From Rhyacichthys aspro (taxonomy: Eukaryota > Chordata > Actinopteri > Gobiiformes > Rhyacichthyidae), in contig CM072170.1 of assembly GCA_036850595.1 (NCBI GenBank), positions 17,093,932 to 17,157,931 on the forward strand: a stretch of DNA of 64,000 nucleotides, read 5' to 3'. The notes beneath the pieces were generated by a model that was not told the origin of the DNA, searched no databases, and was given only the letters and a program-made list of their open reading frames with translations. Both the position numbers and the translations under genes were made by a program. Within the stretch, counting starts at the first letter, position 1. Every line of letters starts with the position of its first letter. Positions 1 through 11,863 of this stretch are shown here, piece after piece.

Positions 1-1527
1 TCACATAAGGACTGTTTCCTTGTAGCTCAACAGAACATGAGTGAAAGTATTGTTCCTTAATCAGTCTGATCCATGTATGTCCAGCAACTTGTGCGAAAGC
101 CAAACACACACAGTTTTTCATAAGATTCTCAGCCGCAGTGTTTAATTATGCTTCCACTGCAGTGTGTAATGATTGATGTTATGGTGATCCTCCACATGGC
201 TCACACAGGGAGGTGTGATGCACACTGTGGCATGTTCAGAGCATCCTTTTTGACCTAACCGAAGATCTTATTCAATTGTTATCCTACTAATTAAGGTAAT
301 GTGTGAGTGTATGCTTCTGTTCAATAGTTTGACAGATCAGAGAGAGATGCTGTGTTCAAGTGTGCTTTGTAAAACTCAGTGCTATAGGTTTAGGTAAATA
401 GTTATGTAGAACTTACATTTTTAATTGAAGTTGCTGTGCTTTTACAACAATTTACAAAATACACCTTCACCTTCTTTAGCTTTGTATTCAGCAGGGCTAG
501 GTGTACTAAAGTGTTGCGCCATTGCACAAGGTTTTTGGTGCAAAAACAGTACTTTCCATACTTTCTAAAGGGCTACAGTGCAGTTTAGCAAAGGAAAGGT
601 ATTGCCTCGTGACTCAGTGATGGTGTAGAGGACAATATAGAGCAAAAATATGATCCTCCTTGATCCTTTATCTAGTGACTGGTGTAAGAGATAAGGCCCA
701 ATAGGTGACATTGCTGATAGACATCTCAGAAATGATTTTCTTCAGTCTGATTATACACACACCACACATAACAAACAAACATATCTAAACAAAAGGAATA
801 AAAATCAGGAGCCAGATCTTAACGGGGCCTTGTTGTGTACAGTAGCATGTCTGGGTCTTCTTATGGGGCTAGGACTCCCCTGCAGAGGAAATTAGTAATC
901 TCAGTCTGACTTAAATATAGAACTGCACCTGCTCAGGCCTGACTAACTGACAAGGCACCATCGTTAAATAGAGCAAATCCGTGATAAGTCTTTTTCTCTT
1001 CTTTCACCAAGTCATAAGTAAAACATAAAAGAGAAACAGAAATGTCCCCTATAAAGGAGAGACTCAGAGCATCTGACAGAGAATCATACACTCAATTTAG
1101 TTAGCCCTTTGAGTGAAAAGTTGCTATGAAAACGAGTAATTGTTAGAGATTACTGAGTATAATCAACTAATTGACTGTTTAATTAGTTGGGACTGATTTC
1201 AAGCAGGTATAACATGTTTAAATTCCTAGTTCATCTTATTTCACCTTAAATTACTATGCCAGAGAAGTTCTCTGTTCTCAAAAGTTGTGTTAAAAGCAGT
1301 CACCCATCTCCCAAATGAATATCCACACGAACCTCTGGAGGGATTCATCTGAATCAAATAAGGCCTGTGTCTTATTTGACAGATGTGATTAATGATGTTG
1401 CACTAATGTAGACTATACATCATCAAAATATATAAAATGTGACATTAAAATATCCAATAGAGAGGAGGTCTTTTTTGATTCATTAGTGTGTCTCATCCTT
1501 CACTGTGTTGACCTTTGCCCTCTGTAG
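1..1527 (+). other. Intronic or flanking DNA upstream of the first visible opn5 exon
   Basis: This stretch ends in a polypyrimidine tract and AG acceptor at 1526-1527. The exon that follows starts in the middle of a codon, so this DNA must be intron at its right end. I searched for the preceding opsin exon (TM1-TM3 and the DRY region) and did not see one, so it should lie off the left edge. No other coding signal, RNA gene or recognisable repeat was seen. Confidence 0.6.
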
Positions 1528-4500
1528 GTACATGGCTAAAGCGACACCATGCTTTCCTGTGCATGGTCTTCACTTGGGTGTATGCCGCGTTCTGGGCCAC
1601 GATGCCCCTGCTGGGCTGGGGACACTACGCTCCGGAACCCTTCGGGACGTCTTGCACTCTGGACTGGTGGCTGGCACAGGCCTCAGTGTCCGGACAGAGT
1701 TTTGTGATGGCCATGTTGTTCTTTTGCCTCATCTTTCCCACTGCGATTATTGTCTTCTCCTATGTCAAGATCATCTTTAAGGTCAAGTCCTCCGCCAAGG
1801 AGATCTCCAATCTTGATGCTCGCATCAACAACAGCCAGAACCTTGAGATGAAGCTCACTAAGGTATGTGTCTTTGTCAAGCAGCTATTTCTAAACAACTA
1901 ATAATTCAGTAATGCTTTGCTAAAGCAGTGAAAGTTCACTTTTACTAAGGATGTGAATAAGTATGAGAATCAAAGCTTATGCACAATTCTCCGTGTTCAC
2001 TTTCAGGTGGCGATGCTGATCTGCGCAGGCTTCTTAATAGCGTGGATCCCTTATGCAGTGGTGTCAGTGATATCAGCGTTCGGGGAACCAGACTCAGTGC
2101 CCATCCCTGTCTCTGTTATACCTACATTGCTGGCAAAATCCTCAGCCATGTACAACCCCATCATCTACCAGCTGGTGGACCTGAAAAAGTCCTGCGCCAA
2201 ATCCTCCTGTTTTAAGGTCCTGAAGAAACGCGGGCATTTTAGAAAGTCCAGGTAAGACAAAGCGTGCTGGCTTTAGAGTCATTTAGAGTCATTAAATTCC
2301 TCATTTATAATCTAGAATGTAGAAGTAGCTGACAAACAGGTGGCAGCAAAGGGACATTGTTTCTCTTAGACTGTAACAATCCTACAACGGTCTGTTTTGA
2401 CTCTGCTCCAGTCCTCATCATAAACAAAGCACTTTTAATAAAACTATATTCAAGAATACATTGATGACAAAGCTGAAACAGCTTGTGTTAAAGATAGAAA
2501 TGAGAGGACAAATAGACTATTTTTATGAGTCATTATTAATCTGTGTCAGTTGTCTGTTGTAGGAGAAGTTTGACTTAAGTGAACTGTATTGTATTTTATT
2601 CTGTAACACAGCAACAAAGAGGCCCTCAGACCATGCTTTTCAAAACGTCCTATTACTTTCCAAACACAACTGGCCTGCTTGACTTGTCATGATTTGTATG
2701 TGTATCTGTCCTTGTGAGTCTGCATGGGATCAGATCTCAAATCCCTATTGATGTTCAAAGCTCACATCTTCACCAAATAAGTCTTACCATTCAACCAATG
2801 TATTTGTGGTGGGTCTAAAGAGTATCAAACAGTGTCCTGCTGGGCAATCTTGTAAAAATGATTTGCAATCCTCAGTCTGTACCATAATTTGAACCACACT
2901 CAAAGCTTTTTGAAGCATTCTTGCCTGTTTATGTGTTGTTTGGGGATATTAGCCATTTTTCTTGTTTAATTTCGTTGCAAAATCAGTTGACACTACGCAG
3001 CCCTCTTCTGACTGCTGTGTGCTCCTAGAGAAAGGACATGACAGAGACAAATATTATGCAACATAAAATGAGCATAATTAATATGTTTTTGTCGGGCACT
3101 TTCAATGTCACTCCTTAAAAACGAATGCGTCCTAAGAGCTCACTAAAAAGTTGACCATTTGCTGAATAAAGATTGATGTTCATGATGCTTGCCCAGCTTT
3201 GAACTGCCATAAAGCCTCAGACTATGACAGATCGCAGACTTAGTTTTAAGCTTTTACAGTACCATCAGATTCCTCTCAGCGATCAATAAAGTGAATTGCA
3301 TTGACACTCAGAGCATGGTTCAAGTTTAAGATGTGCTTTTCTAGATGATTGAGGTCTATATGGACGCTCAAGGGCAGAGATTTTTCTTTCAAACTGATGT
3401 TTTAAAATACATCCAGCATCTCTGCAGCTATTCCCGGAATTGTTTTATACAGGATAGATAGATTGATTTTTCAATGGAGGCCAAAGGAGTAACACAGAGC
3501 CTTATTCAAAGAAACAAACTGAACATTGCAGGGCCTCTCCAGTGACCCATAAGATTGAAGCTTTTCATTGCAATCACTTCCAAGTCAGAGTAACAATTTC
3601 AACAGATGTCTAACCTCCTATTTCACCCCTGTCATGCTAAGTCTTGTAAGAATTCAACTTTTCAAAGCAACGTTGACACAAACCTGACCTCAGTCTGTGT
3701 GGGTGTTCTTAAGATGGGTTCCTCTTTTGTCTAGCTAGCCTTTGGTAATAGATAAGTGATTGCTTTTGGATACAATTCATAAATAAGGTCAGAATCAGTC
3801 TCAGCTCTTATTGCTCTACTCAGTGCTCTTTTAAACTGCCCTATCCTGCCTACCTCCACCCCAGCTTCTTCTATTGATTAATTATATTCCTTTTATATAT
3901 TTATTATACTTGAGATTTTTGCTGTACCTCAGGAGTGTCTTAGTTATTTCTGAAAATAGCTGCTCACTCTCCAATTGGTCTTCCATTGTGCCTTTGACAA
4001 TATAATTGATAGAAAGAAGTGGTGTGGTTTTGACTGATGGAGCTCGGGGTATGTCAACACAGAGATTTCTTTGTCTTTACTGTGTCTGATATGATGAACA
4101 GGGTCATGATTTGCTGGCTCTGTAACCTGGAAACTGCTCAGCTGATAATGCCACAGGCAGGGTCTGGTACAGCTTTTGGTTGAAGATTAACTGCAACCAC
4201 AATGACATTTAGGAACTTGTGATATAGTTTGGTCTCAGTCCCACTGCCACAGCTCCCAATCCTGACAACAGATCTACTCTTTAACTCTAATTTGCCCTGG
4301 ATGGTTGCATCGGATGCCCACATTAGGTGTAGGCATCTCTATCTGCTCTCATAAGTGGCAATCTATTTAAATCCACAGATGCAAAAAGCTGCACTCACAA
4401 TAAGATTGGTTGTTTTTCAGAAGAGCTGCTGGTTCATCGATGTTATTTGTCAAGGTGTTCACATTTCCCATTAAGATAAGAAAACAAGTTTGTACCTCCA

Positions 4501-4849
4501 TTTACTGTTCCTCTTTTGCTTCCCAGATCTGTTCTTTTCCGATTTCTTTTCTGATATGTGGGTTGTTGACTTGAAATAGAACGTTTATTACCAGTAAAAA
4601 CATTGGTAATCAAAGGAATATACAACTTGAGTGTGTAACTGGGCTTTGTCAATTGTGGAATTGCTGAATTACAAACCAAACCACAAAAAACAATTCTAGT
4701 TTGTGGGTAAATTATACCTTGTGTGGACATGGTTCTTGTTGTCTTTCCTAACTAACCTGCCTGTGCCTGCGTGTTCCCTCAGGTTCTACACCATCTCGGG
4801 CTCATTAAAGGAATCCCCACCAGCCAAAGAGGCCCATGTAGAGATGTGA
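1528..4849 (+). CDS. opn5: Neuropsin (opsin-5), C-terminal three exons of a partial gene
   Basis: OPN5 is a retinal-binding G-protein-coupled photopigment, UV/violet sensitive in vertebrates, acting in the plasma membrane of deep-brain and retinal cells. Three coding exons are visible: 1528-1862, 2007-2251 and 4783-4849, all with GT/AG borders and matching phases; the last ends in TGA. Exon one begins inside intracellular loop 2 (GTWLKR) and covers TM4, extracellular loop 2 with its disulfide cysteine (FGTSCTLDWW), TM5 and the start of loop 3. Exon two covers TM6 (ICAGFLIAWIPYA) and TM7, with the chromophore lysine at 2136-2138 (LLAKSSAMYNP) and the NPxxY motif (NPIIY). Exon three gives a short polar tail ending HVEM. 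Identity with mammalian OPN5, as I remember it, is very high through TM5-TM7. The minus-strand ptchd4 to the right agrees with the human OPN5-PTCHD4 order. The 5' exons are outside the window. The alternative is a close teleost paralogue such as opn5m2. Confidence 0.9.
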
Positions 4850-5888
4850 GACAGACACTTGCTCTTACCTCCTGTATTTGGACAGCTTGCCTTGTTTTCT
4901 GCCCTCTGTGCCCTTCACTTACCTTCACACGCTGCCTACCATGTGCTCTGACACCGTGACCTGCTCACACCTGAGATCGTGCTCCTTGTATTCGCCCCAT
5001 CGACTACTTTGGTGTAAATCCCTGCTGCTCTCCACGTACCTCCTGTCCACAGTGTTTTGTGAGCGTCTAGATGTTGTTTGTCACCGGCCTGCAGTCTACT
5101 AAGAAGACATGTTCATCACTCCACTGTGACTCAGGCTGCAAAAGTTATTTGTGAAATTGTTAGAGTTTTTCGAAGAATATGTAATGCAAAACAGGATTAC
5201 CTTGGACCAAATGGAATCAGGTTTTTTGTTTTTTTTTACCATTATAATCTTGCTTTTTCCACCTCGTGTCTTTTTTGAAGTGGATGTGTTCAAAGGCACT
5301 CAAACTCATGTGACCGGATTGAATTCTGCCACGACAAAACAGTGTATGGTGCAGACGAGTTAGCTTTTCCCAGATATAAATAAGCATAAATATGCAGCTA
5401 ACCTAAGCTGTAAACCGTTTAAAATGATTTCTCCCTCAGATACTTTAAATCATACTTATTACTGATACATTACAAGCAAATTCCAAATGTGATCCTGCCC
5501 ATCTCCTGTTTTTTTGGTTTATTTTTTTGGTATTTATTTATGTTCAAAAAACTGTTTGTAGTTTCTACACCAGACATTTTTAATACCCTACTGGCAAACA
5601 TTAGCACTGTTTTGCACTGCAACTGTTTATTAGCGCAGAAGCTAATGAACAGTTGGGTGCTGTTAGTGTCATTTGTCAGTTTTTTGCCCTGCCCTCTCTC
5701 TGTGAATGGTGCACAGGTGCCCACTGGACTGACAAAAGGTAGAAGGCTCTCATCACTTGTAGACTAGTTTTTTTTTATAGATATTTTCCTTAGTTAAATT
5801 TGTGAATACTTCTTGTTACCGAGTAATAAACATTTTTTATATTTTACAGAATTATGTTTCTTTTTTTGCATTATTTTGTCATAATAAA
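4850..5888 (+). other. opn5: opn5 3' untranslated region with poly(A) signals
   Basis: After the TGA the sequence has no further coding signal. Canonical AATAAA hexamers lie at 5825-5830 and 5883-5888, giving a 3' UTR of roughly 1 kb. The short open frames here are AT-rich and have no family resemblance. The end point is inferred from the hexamers only. Confidence 0.5.
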
Positions 5889-8800
5889 CCATGATTAACC
5901 TTTGGAGCACATTCATAAACATGTTTCTGTTTTGTCCTCCCCCCTATAGCTGTGTTATTCTGTTAAATAGCCCCTAGACAAGCCTGCCAAGTAATAATTT
6001 CGTGGGGTTGTCCGGTTTATTTCGATCACTGAAAGATGGCACCTGTGCACCAGTCAGATGGAGGCCACCTGATCACGAGGAGGGCACGGTAAAATAAAAA
6101 CAAAATAAGTAAAACTGACAGCAACACTGGCAAGAAATAATTCAGCTATGAAATACTTAACAAGGAGATGGTTACTCAGCTTGAGGCAGAAAAAACACAA
6201 TTCACACACTTCTCCACCATATTAGCAATCCTCCAGAAGAAGATCCAAGACTTGAGATGGATGAGGGCTGTTAAATTTCCTTACTATACAGTCACTAACT
6301 GTCATAATTATCATTAGCTGTAGCTTTGGCTTACCTTCTGACCATCATTTTCCAGGCTCCACCGTTTGAGCTATACACAGACATAGCAATAATCCATTTG
6401 CACACTTACGTCTTAAGTTCGAGCTTCACAAACCAATACTGATCAGAGTGTACAGTATGTTCGTTTTATTGGACTATATATATTTTAAAGTCTTGTAGGT
6501 ACAAATAAAGGCTGACTGATTGAAAAGTAGTCTGTTAAATGAAAAGCTTGTAAAATGTCATTGAGTTTAGTTGAAACAAAGCAAGCGCACTGACAGAAGA
6601 ATGAAGAAAGGTGGGGTTGTCTCAGGTTTTAGCTTGTGTTCAAAAATAGAGTAATGACTTTAGTCTCTTATGAAAAAGTCATAATATAGTTAATCTAGTA
6701 TAGTATAGTGATTAAAAGCCTTTCTCCAGAGATTATGAGACATAATAATAATCCTGTGAAACAATGAGCACATCTAACTCAAGCTACACATGGTAATAGT
6801 GCAGTATTATTGGTTTTATCTGGAGATGTTTCATGACTCAGTTGTGTCCTCTTTCAGAGAATCAGGGCGTTAAATGTGCAATAACTGCAGCATTGACACT
6901 GACATTTGAGAATGTTTTAACTGCTGATTCCAATTGCACTTATTGCACTCCTTAGTATTGGACTGAATTTCCAAACTTCCAAAAGGTTCTAAGGAGATAA
7001 AACCGTTTTACACTATTTTTACAGGAGCATTCTCTGCAATTTGTATAAATACAAATCTATATTTTTTATTCAGATTTACCGTTAACAGATGTGAAGTTTT
7101 TGAAACCCCTGAAAAATTGAGACCACACACAGTTTTTGAGGTCTCTGAGTTCCAACCTCTGCATGTGTTTATTAATAAAAGCAATCTAAGATTTTTTTTT
7201 TTCTAACTGTGTCTGAATAGAGGGACCTTATCTTGAAAAAAAAGAGTCTTTTTTCCTCCAAATTTTTGAGTTTGGTTTAACTTACATACATTTCCTCTCT
7301 TTTGGTGTAGGCTAATGTAGATTTTTAAGTCTTGACTGTAAAATGCACAAAGATATATATGTATATACACATCACAGCACATGCTCTTTTTGAATCTTGT
7401 TTATTTATTAAACCCTGCGTATGACCTTGTGTAAGATTTGCTATTATTCACTCCCCATTTGTTAATTGTTTTGAGACTCCCCTTCCATGTAATTAAGTCA
7501 TAATCCTTTTCACTACTCTGACTTGAGCACCTCTCGTTATAACACTTTTTAGGGACAGTTTTAAAGTGTAGCATCTGTGTTTAGGGAGTCAAAGGTTTAA
7601 ATCCATACACTACTGCAAAAGCATTGGTAGTGCAGAACAAAAGAGAGAATTTAGGAAGAATGCGTTTTGATTTGTTTCCAGTTCTAATCGAATACTGAAT
7701 CATTCCTTAGATAGTTTTGCTATCATTATTTTTCGAAAGGTCTACTGCTTATTTCCAGGGGCATGGCGCTTCAACAGATTTTAGCTACCTCTGAATGCAA
7801 TTGAAAATACATACAACCAGCTCGAATTCAGTGGCAGTACTGACATAGGCAGAATAAAGTGGCTCTCACGACATGCAATTGAAAAAAACATACAATACAC
7901 TGTTTGCAGTTTGTCCCATTGTTCCCGATTGTTTCCCTTCGCTGCTGAGTGTCATTGTACTGCTGAGCCTGATGTAAACATGCCACATTAAGCCTCCTTT
8001 TGTTTTCCTATGTGACCCACAAGTGTTTGGACATGTCCATCTGTCCGCAACACCTGACTGACCCTGCACTCCCGCTGGTGTGTAGCCTTTGGGTGTTTTC
8101 TTTTCACTTGCCCTGGCTCCTTCTCTCTGTTTTGTAAAGGACACGTACCTCACATGCTTCTACAGGAAGTAATCAGAACGTAGCATGTGACACGTCATTA
8201 AACATATGTGGGTGTGAATTATGGAGAAAAGCACTTTGTCATGCGATTTCCTCTCGGACAGACTTTCACTAAATATGCAAAATCATCTTCCCACTGATCC
8301 CATGTGTGTCGTTGGACTCTGTATATAATTGTGGAAAGAATATGTAGTATATGGAGAATCATATAGATTGATTTTTAAACAGTCGCTCTGAATTGAAAGT
8401 TTTACTCTTCAATCTGTTAGTTTGTTTGTTTTTGTTTTGTTTTTTTATTGAGTGTGTCAGGTGCTATGGAAGCCCTAAGTGGCCATGCATTCATGACATA
8501 TTTTTCCATGCCTTTTCTCGAGATAACGACTTGTTTTTCCAACACCTTAAGAAAGTTATTGACTGATGAAAGAGAGCAGCAGGAGGCGGAGATTGAGTCA
8601 TATTTATTCACATGAGCTACAACAGCTTTAAGCCCTAGACATACGACAAAAATAAAGTGTTATTTTAGAACATAACAGAGATTTTTAATAAATGTAGTAT
8701 CACACAGGCACAAAGAATTTAGGTATGCCCCAAGAAATAAAGAAACAATTTTTAGAATTCTAATATTTATATACGTATAATACAGGTCTAGTTCAATACA

Positions 8801-10814
8801 TTCACAACATTAGAGTATCATGGCCACACACAAAAGATTGCAACATTACCAGAAGAAAGGTAGCACTTTTTTATTAATATTTGATGTGAGCAAGATTAAA
8901 ATTAAAGTAAATTAGGTCAGATATAGAAATTTTATGAAATGATATCTCTTCATTGCCATGCGTCACCTCGACATTATATTATTATCTATCTTGTTCTAAG
9001 TTGTAATAGTGCTACTCATTGCAGATTCCTAAAATAATGTTTTCAAATTAATGTCTTCAAAATATTGTGCCTTTGATCAAGAATTGTCATAAGTTTCAAG
9101 CTCCAAATCTTTACACTTTTTTCCTCTAAACTTTTTGTCTTTATTTCCAAATGACGTTCATATTTTTTCAGCATGGCCCTAATATTCTTGGCAAGTCAGC
9201 AAAAAAAAAAAAGAAAAAAAAAAAAAGATAGAAATTAAAAGAAAAAGAGAAAAAACAAAAAATACAATAACATGCTCTGGTCTCGAGACAATCACATTTA
9301 CAGTACACTTTTATAACAATGAACTTTATAAACAACACTTCTAACTAATGTTGGTTAAAATGTCACAAAATGATGTTCCACATACTTTCTTGCATTTCCT
9401 GTCAAATTTTTGTGTTTGATTTTATAATATGTATTTTGTGAGGGTGTCATGTTATTTTTTTCCAGGTAGCTGATGTAAGTGTAAAGCACAAATATTTGGT
9501 TCTCGTGAGGATCTTTTCATGTTTATGCACACAGAGAAGCATTAAGGCACAAAGTGGGGGTCCACGGCTCTCAATTCATATTCATCTATTAATATTATTC
9601 ATAGCTAAGAGTGAATATGTGGAGGTGAGCTGCGAGTGGGGCGATATGTCCTATTGTATGTGGATGATGTTGTTGTTGACAACAACATTCTGACTCAGGT
9701 ATTGATTGTTCGCTGCTTCTAGCCTGTTGTTTGATGAAAATGTAAGAGCGTATGTTTGCACACAAATACTGTGTTCAGAATTGACAACATCAGTCATTTT
9801 TTTTATCTGTGGGTTTAAGATGTATGTATTTTTTGTCCCTGACTTTGTACACTACTTGTTATTGATGTACTTCATACATATGTACACAACATTCATAAGT
9901 CATGTATATGAAAACATCATAAAGGTATGTCATTACTCATAAAACACAATAAACTCTATCACGACATTTGTCAAGCTTTGTGTATTTTTATTACATCATT
10001 ACATCTTACACCATTTAATAAATGTGGCAGATGAAAAATATTACTGTCAACTCTTCTGGTGAAAAAACAAAATGAACAGATAGGCACTCTAATGCAACCT
10101 CTGTGTGTTTCTAAATACATTTCATTAAATTAAATCTCGACTTAAAATGTTTAAGTAAAAATATAGAGAATGAAGAGTCGATCATTTAACAGTTATAAAT
10201 GAACATTAATATAAATCAACAGCAGTTCTAAGTTCTAAGTCTTATTTAATCACAGAAAAAAGAAAAAAAACATTGACTTTAAAATGTACACACAATGAGC
10301 ACACATAATACCATCACAGAGAAAATGTAAGATTAATAAACTTACAAATTAAGTAGTGAAGTAGTGTTCCCTTAATCCATTAATGTGATAGTCATCAATT
10401 TAATTTGACATTTTGAAATATGTTTGAGCCCTTTAAAGTAACCAAAACGTGCATGTACATGAATGGCCAAAGACTGCCTCCATGTGGTAAACATTCTCTA
10501 AGATAAAGGATGTCGATTTTTTTTTTTTTATTTTATTTTTTTTTAAACTTTTTAACTCATTACAACATCTTCATGGAGGTCTGTGTGCTCATGGTCAGGC
10601 CTGTTCACTTACACTTGCACCACTTTACATTTATGTTGGTTTTCCCTGAAGCCATAAGGACACAGACCCATGGATTACTGTAAATGACTGGCATACCATT
10701 TGAGTCAATATTTTTACAGTGCAAACAGATGAAGGCTTGTTGAATACAGGAGCATCTTTGTTAGTGTGTGATCAGATTATCCCTATCTCTAGCTTTAGCT
10801 TCAACATGTTTATT
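5889..10814. other. Intergenic DNA, nothing coding recognised
   Basis: About 4.9 kb of AT-rich sequence. It contains A-rich low-complexity runs near 9200-9260 and T runs near 8430 and 10518-10545. The open frames are short and lack family resemblance. A short perfect palindrome sits at 9665-9686. I see no exon series, RNA gene or clear transposon ends. Confidence 0.5.
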
Positions 10815-11179
10815 ATAAGCTGTACCCTTTGGAGGACGCCACATCAAATTGTCTGCCTCTATGTAGCCTTACCCCAACCTCACTGTCCCATCTGGGTCCC
10901 TCTCCACCTTTCTAGACTTTGCTCCACCTGCTCCCTGCTCTCACAAAGGATCACAATGTCACCCTCAAACAACACACCTCACCAATGTCCTACTGCTCTC
11001 ATACATATCCTGCATCACTCTAACATACTTCTCTGCCACTCCAGACTTTCTCATACAACACCACAGCTCCTCCCCTGTCATGCACTTTCTCTGGATCTAC
11101 AAAAACACAATACAACTCTTTCTGACCCTCTCAGTTTTGCGCATTGCTTTACCTCTCCAAACAGCATGCATTTTGCACT
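10815..11179 (-). mobile_element. Decayed LINE reverse-transcriptase fragment
   Basis: Read on the minus strand, this DNA gives broken but recognisable non-LTR reverse-transcriptase text. It includes a stretch like EELWCCMRKSGVAEKYVRVMQDMYESSRTLVR, which follows the DLEKAYDRVPR block in many fish LINEs, and further on a VEQSLERWR stretch from the end of the RT region. Stops and deletions interrupt it, so it is dead. The Ty3/gypsy element to the right begins directly after it. Confidence 0.7.
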
Positions 11180-11184
11180 AACCC
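11180..11184. repeat. Left target-site duplication of the Ty3/gypsy element
   Basis: The five bases AACCC directly before the left LTR recur directly after the right LTR at 14298-14302. Five bases is the usual duplication length for this class. Confidence 0.85.
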
Positions 11185-11846
11185 TGTCACAGTTTCATCT
11201 TCCTGGGCTCTCCTCATACTCCACTGCCCCAGTATTCTCTCACCTCGGCCCCTCTCTACCTGCCAGCCACTCCCACCGGTTCACCCCTCCTCGTTCACCC
11301 GCTGCGGCAGCTGCGGCTTATCTGCCAATCAGCCCGGTATGTAAGACTCACCTGTTCGCACACACGCTGCCAGATTGTTCCTCTGCATTATGCACGACTC
11401 TCCAGCGTTCTTCTCCTGCCTGATCTCCTGTTGCCGACCTCGTCTGTCCCCGACCTGCTCTCCTCGCCTGCCTCCCGGTAAACTCACCTGCCTTCCGTCT
11501 CTGACCACGCGCTCTGCCTCGGCGTCCTTGGCATCGTTCTGCTCTTCCCTCGTCTGTACCTCCGCACGGTCAGCGGACTCTACGGGCTGCGGACTCCTCG
11601 CTACGGCTTCGGCGACCACAGTAAGCTCCTCTCTCTCATTCCACGTGGCCGGGAAACCGAACTCGTTCCTCAGCCCTTCCCGGTGCTTTAGAGACTGTGT
11701 GCGGGCTTTCGGCCTGAAGAGAGACCTGAACGCTGTAGTGACTCTTGCTGCTCTGCTCTCTGTTTGCTATTGTGGCAATAAAGGTTATTACCAACTGTAC
11801 CTATTCGCCTGTGTACTGCTTTTGGGTCCAAACCACCCCGGTTACA
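11185..11846 (+). repeat. 5' LTR of the Ty3/gypsy element
   Basis: A direct repeat of 13636-14297 and of equal length (662 bp). It begins TG and ends CA, as LTRs do. A poly(A) signal AATAAA lies at 11777-11782, placing the R/U5 region near the right end. No primer-binding site could be matched confidently to a tRNA in the bases that follow. Confidence 0.93.
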
Positions 11847-11863
11847 GTACAATCTGGCCAAAT

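Noticed and set aside
6150..6310. Short helical-looking reading (MVTQLEAEKTQ onward)
   Set aside because: Only about 43 codons, no splice context and no family match; it may be a scrap of a retroelement coiled coil.
9665..9686. Perfect short palindrome ATGTTGTTG-loop-CAACAACAT
   Set aside because: Built from a simple GTT/AAC repeat, with no neighbouring structure; expected by chance in low-complexity DNA.
10719..11423. 234-codon open frame on the plus strand
   Set aside because: It is the antisense of a decayed LINE reverse transcriptase running into LTR sequence; it has no family resemblance and mixes two elements.
11329..11619. Antisense open frame in the LTR, repeated at 13780-14070
   Set aside because: It appears twice only because the LTR is duplicated; it is low-complexity charged text opposite GC-rich LTR sequence.
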